Below, in pieces: positions 1 to 7,075 of a stretch of 10,337 nt of DNA (positions within the stretch are counted from its first letter, which is position 1; the number at the start of each line of letters is the position of its first letter). The DNA is from Pseudomonadota bacterium (GTDB lineage Bacteria; Myxococcota; UBA9042; PHBI01): assembly GCA_005788935.1 (NCBI GenBank), contig SYAK01000367.1:1-10337 (forward strand). Direction: 5' to 3'. The notes under the pieces are model-generated. The model worked only from the letters and a program-made list of their open reading frames with translations, was not told where the DNA came from and ran no database searches. A program made the translations under genes and the position numbers.

Positions 1-2549
1 ATCCGCGCGCCGAGGCCCTGCGCCCGCAGGTCCGCTTCGAGGGTCAGCATGACGACCTTGCAGAGGTCGGCCGCCGAGCCCTGGATCGGGTGGTTGCAGG
101 CCATGCGGATGCCCGCCTGCCGCTCCATCCGCGAGGCGCTCTTCAGCTCGGGGATGATGCGCCGTCGCCCCAGGATGGTGGCGACCAAGCAGTCGGCAAG
201 CGCCTGCTCTGTCGTGCGGTCGAGCCAGTTTCGGACGCCTTCGTAGTGTGCAAAGTACGCATCGATATACCGCTTGGCCTCGCGCATCGGGACGCCGATC
301 ATCTGCGCGAGCGCGTGGGCCCCCTGACCGTAGATCGTCGCGAAGTTGATGGTCTTGCCGATGTTGCGCTGCTCGGGCGTGACCGTCTCGGGCGCCACCC
401 CGAAGATCTGGCCCGCGGTCTGGCGGTGGACGTCGGCGCCCCGCGCGAAGGCCGCGCAGAGTCGCGCGTCGCGCGTCACGTGGGCGAGCAGCCGCAGCTC
501 GATCTGCGACCAGTCGGCCACGATGAGGCGGTGGCCGGGCGGGGCCACGAAGCACTCGCGGATGCGTCGCCCCTCGGGCGTGTGGATCGGCGTCCGCTGG
601 ATGTCCGGGTCGGTCGTGATGAGGCGGCCAGTCGCGCCGCTCGTCTGCTGGAAGGTCGTGTGGATGCGACCTGTCGCGGGGTGGACCGAGCGCTGCAGGA
701 CGTCGGTGTAGGTGTTGATGAGCTTCGCGAGCTTGCGGTGGTTGAGCAGCGCCGGGATGATCGGGTGCGCGCCGATGAGGCCCTCGAGGACCTCCGCGTC
801 GGTCGAGTAGCCCGTCTGCGTCTTCTTGCCGTGCGGCAGCCCGAGCTCGTCGAAGAGGACCTCGCCGAGCTGCTTCGGTGACCCGATGTTGAAGGGGCGC
901 CCCGCGTGCTGCCAGACCTCGCGCTCATAGCCGTCGAGGCGCGCGCGGAACTCGACGCCCAGCCGCTGCAGCTCATCCTTGTCGGCGAGGACCCCGGCGA
1001 GCTCCATGTCGCCAAGCACCCGCGAGAGCGGCAGGTCGATGTCGACGAGCAGGCGGGCGGACGGGTCAGCTGCCACGCGGGCTGTCACGACGGGGTGCAG
1101 GCAGGCGACCGTCTCGGCCAGATGGCAGGCCCAGGCGACGAGGTCGGACCGCGGGATCTCGGAGAAGCGGCGCAGCTTCTGCCCCGTGCCGACGACCTCC
1201 TTCACGGGCCGCAGCGCGCGTGACAGGAAGCTGCGCGCGACCTGGTCGAGGCGGTGTGGAATGAGGCCGGTCGGGTCGAGGAGGAAGCTGCCGAGCCGGA
1301 CGTCGAAGCGCACCGCAGCGAAGTCGGGCGCGCCGCGGCCGGGTGCCGTCGGGTCGGCGCCGAGGCCGGCACGTCGCAGCGCCCGGTAGAGGGACTTGAA
1401 GTCGAAGGCCGTCCGGGGCGCCGTCGGGTCGGCGAGCCCGGCCGCGACCGCGGGTCTCAGGGCATCTGTCAGCGGGACGGAGCGCGCGAGGACCGGCTCG
1501 CCCGGGACTGCGACCGCGAGGCCGAAGCCGAGCAGCGGCGCGATGGCGGGGGGCTCCTCGTCGGTGACTGGCACGATGGCGACGGGGCACTCGGGCGTCG
1601 CGCGGGCGAGGAGGGCCGCGAGGGCGTCGGGGGTGGCGATCTCGCCGTGGTCCGAGGGTGGGCCCGACGCGCTCACCTCGAGCGCGCGCCGCTCGTCGGC
1701 CGCGAGCAGTGAGAAGAACTGCAGCTCGCGGTAGAGCGCCGCGAGACGCGCGGTGTCGGTCGGCGCAACGGCGAGCTCGGTCAGCTCGGGCAGGTTCGGC
1801 AGCCCGGTCCGGATCGTCACGAGGTCGCGCGACATGTGCGCCGCCTCGCGTCCCGCCTGCAGGTTCGCGAGCTGCCTGCCCTTCAGGCCGCCACGGTCGG
1901 ATGCATCGACCGCGGCGTAGATCGCGTCGAGGCCGCCGAAGCGGGTCACGAGGTCGATGGCCGACTTCTCCCCGATGCCCGCGACGCCAGGCACGTTGTC
2001 GGCCTTGTCGCCTGCGAGTGCGAGCAGGTCGACGATGTGGACAGGCGGCACCCCCCATTTCTCCCGGACACCTTCTGCGTCATAAGCGACGTCCTTCATC
2101 GTGTCGACGAGCCGCACGCCGTCCCCGACAAGCTGTCCGAAATCCTTGTCCGTGCTGACGATTTGCACTTCGTAACCGGCTGCGCGGGCGCGCACCGCGA
2201 GGGTCCCGAGGACGTCGTCCGCCTCGACGCCCGCCTCGCGCAGGAGGCGCACGCCGTGGGCCTCGCAGAGCGCGAAGACGCCAGGCAGCTGGACCGCGAG
2301 GTCGGCGGGCATGGCCTCGCGGTGGCCCTTGTAGTCAGCGAAGATCGCGTCGCGGAAGCTGCCGCCTGGCGCGTCGAAGACGACCGCGCCGAGCTCGGTC
2401 GCAGGGTCCGCGAACAATTTCCGGAACATCTGGGCGAACCCGTAGATGGCGTTCGTCGGCTGCCCCGAGGCGGCGCGCAAGGATGCCGGCAGGCCGTAGA
2501 AGGCGCGGTAGATGAGGTTGCTGCCATCGACGAGGACTGCGCGTTTCAT
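1..2549 (-). CDS. polA: DNA polymerase I, C-terminus cut by window edge
   Basis: DNA polymerase I fills gaps and removes RNA primers in replication and repair in the cytoplasm. Reading leftward from ATG at 2549 (MKRAVLVDGSN), 849 codons are visible. Residues 1 to about 290 are the 5' nuclease: D8, D59 in VFDAPGG, VEADD ending at D112, STDKD 132-136, GDKADNVPG near 180 and a helix-hairpin-helix GIGEKSA. The middle region is proofreading-like but lacks all four catalytic acids (V326, V328, L387 and L477 at those positions, by my alignment). The polymerase domain has FNIGSPKQL, KKTQTGYSTDAE, TSGATGRL, motif A DWSQIELR (D679; Trp replaces the usual Tyr) and the O-helix GKTINFATIYG (K732). Offsets of 26 residues from E. 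coli D705 and K758 agree, so the VHDE motif should lie just past the window edge. No clear Shine-Dalgarno precedes the start; a hairpin covers that region. The gene is divergent from the 2741 gene. Confidence 0.98.
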   Translation of the reverse strand, partial: MKRAVLVDGSNLIYRAFYGLPASLRAASGQPTNAIYGFAQMFRKLFADPATELGAVVFDAPGGSFRDAIFADYKGHREAMPADLAVQLPGVFALCEAHGVRLLREAGVEADDVLGTLAVRARAAGYEVQIVSTDKDFGQLVGDGVRLVDTMKDVAYDAEGVREKWGVPPVHIVDLLALAGDKADNVPGVAGIGEKSAIDLVTRFGGLDAIYAAVDASDRGGLKGRQLANLQAGREAAHMSRDLVTIRTGLPNLPELTELAVAPTDTARLAALYRELQFFSLLAADERRALEVSASGPPSDHGEIATPDALAALLARATPECPVAIVPVTDEEPPAIAPLLGFGLAVAVPGEPVLARSVPLTDALRPAVAAGLADPTAPRTAFDFKSLYRALRRAGLGADPTAPGRGAPDFAAVRFDVRLGSFLLDPTGLIPHRLDQVARSFLSRALRPVKEVVGTGQKLRRFSEIPRSDLVAWACHLAETVACLHPVVTARVAADPSARLLVDIDLPLSRVLGDMELAGVLADKDELQRLGVEFRARLDGYEREVWQHAGRPFNIGSPKQLGEVLFDELGLPHGKKTQTGYSTDAEVLEGLIGAHPIIPALLNHRKLAKLINTYTDVLQRSVHPATGRIHTTFQQTSGATGRLITTDPDIQRTPIHTPEGRRIRECFVAPPGHRLIVADWSQIELRLLAHVTRDARLCAAFARGADVHRQTAGQIFGVAPETVTPEQRNIGKTINFATIYGQGAHALAQMIGVPMREAKRYIDAYFAHYEGVRNWLDRTTEQALADCLVATILGRRRIIPELKSASRMERQAGIRMACNHPIQGSAADLCKVVMLTLEADLRAQGLGAR

Positions 2550-2574
2550 GGGCCGGACCCTACATGGGTCGGCC
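2550..2574 (-). promoter_or_regulatory. Hairpin directly upstream of the polA start codon
   Basis: In the polA transcript, GGCC plus GACCC (2574-2566) pairs with GGGTC and GGCC (2560-2551). This is a 9-bp stem with one bulged base at 2555 and a 5-nt loop ATGTA. The stem ends one base before the polA ATG. The only purine-rich ribosome-binding candidate, AGGG, begins at the loop edge and runs into the stem, so folding could limit initiation. The loop also holds ATG followed at once by TAG, out of frame with polA. The pairing is seen in the sequence; a regulatory role is inferred, and GC-rich DNA gives such stems by chance. Confidence 0.4.
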
Positions 2575-2607
2575 ACCCCCCACAACGTCGGGCTGCGGAA
2601 AGCGCCA

Positions 2608-2644
2608 CCCCGGCACGGGTGCGGAGGTCCCGGGAATGCCGGGG
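2608..2644. repeat. 8-bp perfect inverted repeat between divergent genes
   Basis: CCCCGGCA at 2608-2615 is repeated in inverse orientation as TGCCGGGG at 2637-2644, with a 21-nt spacer that contains the palindrome CCCGGG at 2629-2634. It lies 59-95 bp upstream of the polA start and about 97-133 bp upstream of the start at 2741. It could be an operator for either gene or a structured leader. Chance is possible at this GC content. Confidence 0.35.
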
Positions 2645-2664
2645 CTGGCGTACGCCTTTTTTGC

Positions 2665-2682
2665 CCCCCGCGCCGACGGGGG
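2665..2682. repeat. 6-bp hairpin next to a T6 run
   Basis: CCCCCG at 2665-2670 pairs with CGGGGG at 2677-2682 around a 6-nt loop. Six T residues at 2657-2662 come before it on the plus strand, so the order is wrong for an intrinsic terminator in that direction, and on the minus strand the run reads as A. A weak promoter for the 2741 gene could overlap it (TTGCCC at 2661-2666, then TAGATC at 2684-2689, 17-nt gap), but the second box matches the consensus at only three of six positions. Confidence 0.2.
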
Positions 2683-2740
2683 CTAGATCTCGTCGGAACC
2701 CGCGACGCACCGCCTCGCCCGAAGCGATTGGAGAGACCCG

Positions 2741-4780
2741 ATGACGATGCACCCGAGAGGCCCGCGCCAGACCCTGCTCCGCGCGCTGGCCGTAGCCTCG
2801 CTGCTGCCCGCCGCCGCCCCCGTCCACGCCGAGGAGGTCGCGCCACCCGCGGGCGTCGCGCTGAGCCGCCCGCACGAGCTCGGCTGGGTCTGCATGTCGG
2901 TCACCGACACACGCATCACGCAGGTCTCGGCCTTCAACCGCGACGCGCGCAAGGTCTCGGTCACCGTCCCGCGGGCGCGCTTCTTCGTCGAACCTGCGCC
3001 AGCTGGCCAGACGGGCGGGCGCGTCTGCATCCCCACCGTCGTCGGGATAGGCGATGATGAGGCGCCCGACGAGACCCTCATCTTCGAGCGCCGCCTGAAC
3101 GTCGGCAATGTCCAGCGCAGCGCCCAGATGGAACTCGTCCTGACGCCCGAAGACCCCGGCCTCGACGAGGTCACGCTGACCGTCGTCGGGCTCGCGCACC
3201 AGTGGACCGAGCGCGACGGCACCGCGACCTTCAGCGTCGACGGGACGGTCGCCTTCGCGCCGCGCCCCTTCCGCGGCTTCCTCGGTGAGGGCGATGGGAT
3301 GTCGCCACGCGAGGTGTTCGTCGCGACCGCGGCGGCCCTCCGCTTCTCTGAGACCTGCGCGCCCGCCTCGCTCGTCGAGACGACGGTCGGTTCCTACGCG
3401 ACCTTTGACACCGCGCGTGGCCAGGTCATGGCGCGCGGCGTCGAGCCGATGCGCTTCGAGGCAGGCACGCGCGTCTCGCGCTGCGAGGGGCTCTCGGCCG
3501 ATCCCGGACAGGTGGCCATCGCGCTCCCAGCCGACATCGAAGGGGACCCGCAGGCGGTGTCGTGGTTCCTTGTCAGTCGTCAGACGCGGCTCGACCTCGC
3601 CGACCCGGATGACCCGACGCGCGATCACTCGGGCATGCGTTATCAGGCAAGTGCGCCACTTGGCGGCTATCACATCTGCCGTCAGCCGATGTGGACGAGC
3701 GCGCTCGTCGAGGACGTGAAGCTCGAGGGCTTGTGGGCGCTCGAGGCGGGCCTCTGGCGGCAGTTGACGGCGGCGGGCGCGCCAGTCGCCTCGCTGCCGC
3801 GCGAGACGCCCGCGACGCTGCTCGACGAGCGCGACTCGTGGGCCCTCATCCGGGTCGAGCATGCAGGGCGGGCGCACGTCCTCGCCGTCCCCTCGAAGCT
3901 CGTCGCGCTGCCGTCTGGGCCGACAAAGGACGTCCTCGAGCTCGCGGGCGGCTTCTGCGCGGTGGCCCGCGGCGTCTGGCGCGGCACGGCGAACGCGGCG
4001 CAGGCCTTCCGCACGAGCCAGGACACCCCGGGCGCCGAGCTCGCGGGACTGTGGCTCGAGGTCCCTGCCGGAACGTATGTCCTCCAACTCTGTCAGACGT
4101 CTGCCAACGCCGAGGCCCCCCGTGGTCCGCGCGACCTCACCTGCGAGCCGGTCTATGTCGGCGGGGCGCAGGGCGGTCCGAACGAGCGCTTCGTCCTCGT
4201 CCGCTACGCCGGCAGCGTCATCGCGATGCGCGAGCGCGACCTGCGCGACCGGACAACGGGGGCCTTCACGCTGCGCCGCGAGCGCCCCTGGTTCTGGCAG
4301 GCGGACGCGAAGGTCCTGCGCGACGCCCGCTCGCCGTGGGTGCTCGGCCTCGGCACGGGCGCGCGCCTCAGCTTCGCTAACCACGACCACTTCGGCTGGA
4401 ACGCCATCCGTGCCCGTGTCCAGCGCCTGACTGACGGTTCGCCCGGCTTCGAGGGTGGGGTCGGCCTTGTCCTCGACGGGCTCGGGCCGCTGCTCGAGCT
4501 GACAGGTGGCGTCCAGATGCTCGCCCATCGCTTCACCGACGTGCCGGTCGAGCTGCGCCTCGGCGTCCTCGGCCGTCTCGATCTTCGGATGTCCGACGAC
4601 GGCGGGCTTGGTTTCGACGTGATCGGCAAGGCGCAGCTGCGCTGGCTGAACGCGATCGCGCCCGTCAGCTTCGAGCTCGGCCTGAACCTTGGCTACGGCG
4701 GGACCTTCGGGCCGACTGGAGCCGGGTCGCTGTCGTTCGGGATGCCGGTCGGCGTCTCTGTCGAGGTCGTGGATTTCTGA
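2741..4780 (+). CDS. Exported protein of unknown function, probable outer-membrane beta-barrel C-terminus
   Basis: I do not recognise a named family. The 679-residue product begins with a signal peptide: an Arg-containing N-region, a hydrophobic core about residues 11-26, and probable cleavage after PVHA at residue 30. Residues 31 to about 515 look like a beta-rich periplasmic or surface region with eight cysteines (51, 96, 206, 248, 313, 406, 451, 468), which could form disulfides after export. Residues about 338-390 loosely resemble a bacterial SH3-like fold. From about 530 the sequence alternates polar and apolar residues with many glycines and ends in Phe (VSVEVVDF), as outer-membrane barrels often do. 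ATG at 2741 follows GGAGAG (2730-2735) with 5-nt spacing; a second ATG at 2747 is less well placed. A surface or adhesin-like role is possible but not shown. Confidence 0.85.
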   Translation: MTMHPRGPRQTLLRALAVASLLPAAAPVHAEEVAPPAGVALSRPHELGWVCMSVTDTRITQVSAFNRDARKVSVTVPRARFFVEPAPAGQTGGRVCIPTVVGIGDDEAPDETLIFERRLNVGNVQRSAQMELVLTPEDPGLDEVTLTVVGLAHQWTERDGTATFSVDGTVAFAPRPFRGFLGEGDGMSPREVFVATAAALRFSETCAPASLVETTVGSYATFDTARGQVMARGVEPMRFEAGTRVSRCEGLSADPGQVAIALPADIEGDPQAVSWFLVSRQTRLDLADPDDPTRDHSGMRYQASAPLGGYHICRQPMWTSALVEDVKLEGLWALEAGLWRQLTAAGAPVASLPRETPATLLDERDSWALIRVEHAGRAHVLAVPSKLVALPSGPTKDVLELAGGFCAVARGVWRGTANAAQAFRTSQDTPGAELAGLWLEVPAGTYVLQLCQTSANAEAPRGPRDLTCEPVYVGGAQGGPNERFVLVRYAGSVIAMRERDLRDRTTGAFTLRRERPWFWQADAKVLRDARSPWVLGLGTGARLSFANHDHFGWNAIRARVQRLTDGSPGFEGGVGLVLDGLGPLLELTGGVQMLAHRFTDVPVELRLGVLGRLDLRMSDDGGLGFDVIGKAQLRWLNAIAPVSFELGLNLGYGGTFGPTGAGSLSFGMPVGVSVEVVDF

Positions 4781-4784
4781 GACT

Positions 4785-4808
4785 CGGTGGTTTTCGCGCC
4801 GCCGGTTT
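4785..4808 (+). terminator. Weak terminator-like hairpin after the exported-protein gene
   Basis: Four bases after the stop codon, CGGTGG (4785-4790) can pair with CCGCCG (4799-4804), including one G-U pair, around an 8-nt loop. It is followed by GTTT. The stem is short and the T run poor, so read-through into the c-di-GMP gene is plausible. Confidence 0.2.
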
Positions 4809-4829
4809 CGTCGTAGCCTGTCGACTTTC

Positions 4830-4850
4830 CCGCACGGACCGTTCGTGCGG
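4830..4850 (+). promoter_or_regulatory. 9-bp hairpin in the leader of the GGDEF-EAL gene
   Basis: CCGCACGGA (4830-4838) pairs with TTCGTGCGG (4842-4850) in RNA. All nine pairs form, one being G-U, around the 3-nt loop CCG. As DNA it is a 7-bp perfect inverted repeat with a 7-bp spacer. It lies 38 bp before the TTG start and has no T run after it, so an operator or leader structure fits better than a terminator. Confidence 0.35.
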
Positions 4851-4888
4851 CGAACGCCCAGACCTCCACCGCAGAGACCCCGAGCGCC

Positions 4889-7063
4889 TTGAACGACCTC
4901 GAGCCAACCGCCGCCGACCGACCGTTTGCCGACGCAGCCTCCGCGGCGGGTGCGCGCGCCGACGCGCTCGCTTGGGCGCAGAGCCGGCAGGTTGACGCGG
5001 GGGAGCTTCGGGCGAGCGGGCTGCTGCTCATCGAGGCGGCGCCCGACTCGGCCACCGTCGTGTGGGCCGACGCGCTCGCGGCGCGCGTCGTCGGGTCGCG
5101 GACGTTCGATCTCATCGGGCAGGACTTCCGATACTTCGATCCGCACCTGACGGCGGGCTCGTGGCGCGAGCGCTACGAGGCCGCGCTCACGGAGCCGATC
5201 GAGTACCGCGCCTCGCTCTCCCACACCTCGGGCGCCTCGCGCCTCTTCGACGTGCGCCTCGAGCCCTGCCCGGTCCCCCCGGTCGCGGGTTGGCGCCTGC
5301 TCGCCGTCTTCCTCGTCGACCGACAGCAGTCGGGCGAGCTCGAGCGCGAACTCGAGCTCCTGCGCCGCCGCTGGGAGCTCGTCGCGGGGGCGGCGCGCGA
5401 CGGACTCTGGTGGTGGGATCTGCAGCGGGACGAGGTCGCGTTCTCGGCGCGCTGGTGCGCGATGCTCGGGTTGCCCGAGATCTCCGTGCGCGCACCCGCC
5501 GAGGCGTGGCTTGGCCGCGTCCATCCGGCCGACCGCGAAGGGTTGCAGCAGGCCATCGACGAGCACCTGCGTGGCCACGTCCCGGTGCTGCTCCATGAAC
5601 ACCGCCTCGAGCACGAGAACGGCACGTGGCGCTGGTGCATCGTGCGCGCGATGGTCGAGTGCGACGCCGACGGGGCGCCGACGCTGCTCGCGGGCTCGAC
5701 GAGTGATGTGACCCACCGTCGAAACGCCGAAGAGCGCTTGCGCTACGAGGCCTTCCACGACCCGCTGACAGGCCTCGCGAACCGGGCGTGGCTGCTGCAC
5801 CGGCTGCACGAGGCGCTCGAGGGGGCGCGCAAGGGGACGCCGTTCGCGGTGATGCTCTTCGGCCTTGACGGCTTCAAGCTCGTCAATGACAGCTTCGGGC
5901 CATCGATCGGCGATATGCTGCTGCGTTCGAGCGCCACCCGGCTGCTCCGCAACGTGCGCGCGGGCGACACCGTGGCGCGCCTCGCGGGCGACGAGTTCCT
6001 TATCATCCTCGACCAGATCGCCGATCTCGACGAGGCCGAGGTCGTCGCCGAGCGGATCCAGCGGGACCTCCTGCGGTCTTTCGACCTTCGCGGCTACGCG
6101 GTCTTCACGTCGGCCTCCCTCGGCCTCGTGCTGCAGACCGCGACCTATGTCGAGCCGGAAGAGCTGCTGCGCGACGCCAACATCGCGCTCGTGCGGGCGA
6201 AACGCCTTGGACGCGGCAAGCGCAAGGTCTTCGACGCCAGCATGCGCCATGAGACGGTGCGGCGGCTGATGCTCGAGACAGACCTACGGCGCGCGGTCGA
6301 GCGCAGCGAGCTGACGCTGCACTATCAGCCCGTGGTGAGCCTCGTGGACGGGCGGCTGCTTGGCTTCGAGGCCCTCGCGCGCTGGCAGCACACGAAGCAG
6401 GGTCCGATCTCGCCAGCCGAGTTCATCCCGCTCGCCGAGGAGTCGGGGCTCATCCTGAACATCGGCAAGTGGGCCCTCATGTCCGCCTGCGAAGAGGCGG
6501 CGCTCTGGCCCGCGCTGCCCTCGGGGGTCGAGCCATGGGTGGCGGTCAACGTCAGCGGGCGCCAGCTCATGCAGCCCGGCTTTGCGGATGACGTCGCCGA
6601 GGTGCTGCGGATGACGTCGCTCGCCCCATCGCGCCTCCACCTCGAGATCACCGAGAGCGTCCTGATGGAGAACGCGGAGTTCGTGCGCGAGCTGCTCATG
6701 ACGTTGCGTGGGCTCGGGGTGCAGCTGTCGATCGACGATTTCGGGACGGGCTATTCGTCGCTTGCGGCCCTCCGCCGCTTCCCGATCCAGACGCTGAAGA
6801 TCGACCGCGCCTTCCTCGCCAAGGACGCGAACCAGCACGAGTCCTGGGCCATCGTCGAGGCCATCAACAGCCTCGCCTGCGTCCTCGGGAAAGAGGTCGT
6901 CGTCGAGGGCGTCGAGGATGCAGACGACGCGCGGCGTTTGCGCCAGATCGGTTGTCACGCCGGGCAGGGATACCTCTTTGCGCGCCCTGTCGCGTTCGAG
7001 CTGCTCGGGCCGATGATGAGCCCCGAGGGGCTCGCGGCCCTCAGTCGTCGCCTCGAGGCCTGA
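4889..7063 (+). CDS. PAS-PAS-GGDEF-EAL protein, predicted cyclic-di-GMP phosphodiesterase
   Basis: This 724-residue soluble protein has no signal or membrane segment. PAS 1 spans about residues 36-146, followed by a short Glu/Arg-rich coiled linker (148-165). PAS 2 spans 165-280, of the PAS_3 type (WWWD, HPAD, then SDVTHRR). GGDEF spans about 285-450 and EAL about 460-710. The EAL catalytic set is complete: E494-A-L, N554, E586 and E589 (LEITES), D616-D617 (DDFGTGYSS), K637, E673 (VEGVE) and Q693 (QGYLF). It should therefore hydrolyse c-di-GMP to pGpG. The GGDEF signature is AGDEF (366-370), the first metal-binding Asp is G325 (FGLDGFK), and the usual His after NDxxG is P338, so cyclase activity is doubtful. 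The inhibitory-site RxxD (R357-D360) is kept at the canonical five-residue spacing. The start is TTG at 4889; an in-frame TAG at 4814 and no other start codon between them support it. No strong Shine-Dalgarno is seen. Confidence 0.97.
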   Translation: MNDLEPTAADRPFADAASAAGARADALAWAQSRQVDAGELRASGLLLIEAAPDSATVVWADALAARVVGSRTFDLIGQDFRYFDPHLTAGSWRERYEAALTEPIEYRASLSHTSGASRLFDVRLEPCPVPPVAGWRLLAVFLVDRQQSGELERELELLRRRWELVAGAARDGLWWWDLQRDEVAFSARWCAMLGLPEISVRAPAEAWLGRVHPADREGLQQAIDEHLRGHVPVLLHEHRLEHENGTWRWCIVRAMVECDADGAPTLLAGSTSDVTHRRNAEERLRYEAFHDPLTGLANRAWLLHRLHEALEGARKGTPFAVMLFGLDGFKLVNDSFGPSIGDMLLRSSATRLLRNVRAGDTVARLAGDEFLIILDQIADLDEAEVVAERIQRDLLRSFDLRGYAVFTSASLGLVLQTATYVEPEELLRDANIALVRAKRLGRGKRKVFDASMRHETVRRLMLETDLRRAVERSELTLHYQPVVSLVDGRLLGFEALARWQHTKQGPISPAEFIPLAEESGLILNIGKWALMSACEEAALWPALPSGVEPWVAVNVSGRQLMQPGFADDVAEVLRMTSLAPSRLHLEITESVLMENAEFVRELLMTLRGLGVQLSIDDFGTGYSSLAALRRFPIQTLKIDRAFLAKDANQHESWAIVEAINSLACVLGKEVVVEGVEDADDARRLRQIGCHAGQGYLFARPVAFELLGPMMSPEGLAALSRRLEA

Positions 7064-7075
7064 GGCTGTCCTCAG
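7060..7075. terminator. Hairpin spanning both convergent stop codons
   Basis: CTGAGG (7060-7065) and CCTCAG (7070-7075) form a perfect 6-bp stem with the tetraloop CTGT. It covers the TGA of the plus-strand gene (7061-7063) and the TGA of the minus-strand gene (7072-7074). Being symmetric it could act on both transcripts, but neither strand has a T run, so intrinsic termination is uncertain. Confidence 0.3.

Noticed and set aside
90..881. Plus-strand open frame of 263 codons
   Set aside because: It is antisense to the conserved polymerase domain of polA.
2657..2682. T6 run plus GC hairpin as an intrinsic terminator
   Set aside because: The T run precedes the stem on the plus strand and reads as A on the minus strand, so the order fits neither direction.
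2546..6250. Minus-strand open frame of 1234 codons
   Set aside because: It lies antisense to two well-supported genes, is Arg/Glu/Ala-rich with no motif, and is the expected by-product of G/C-rich third positions.
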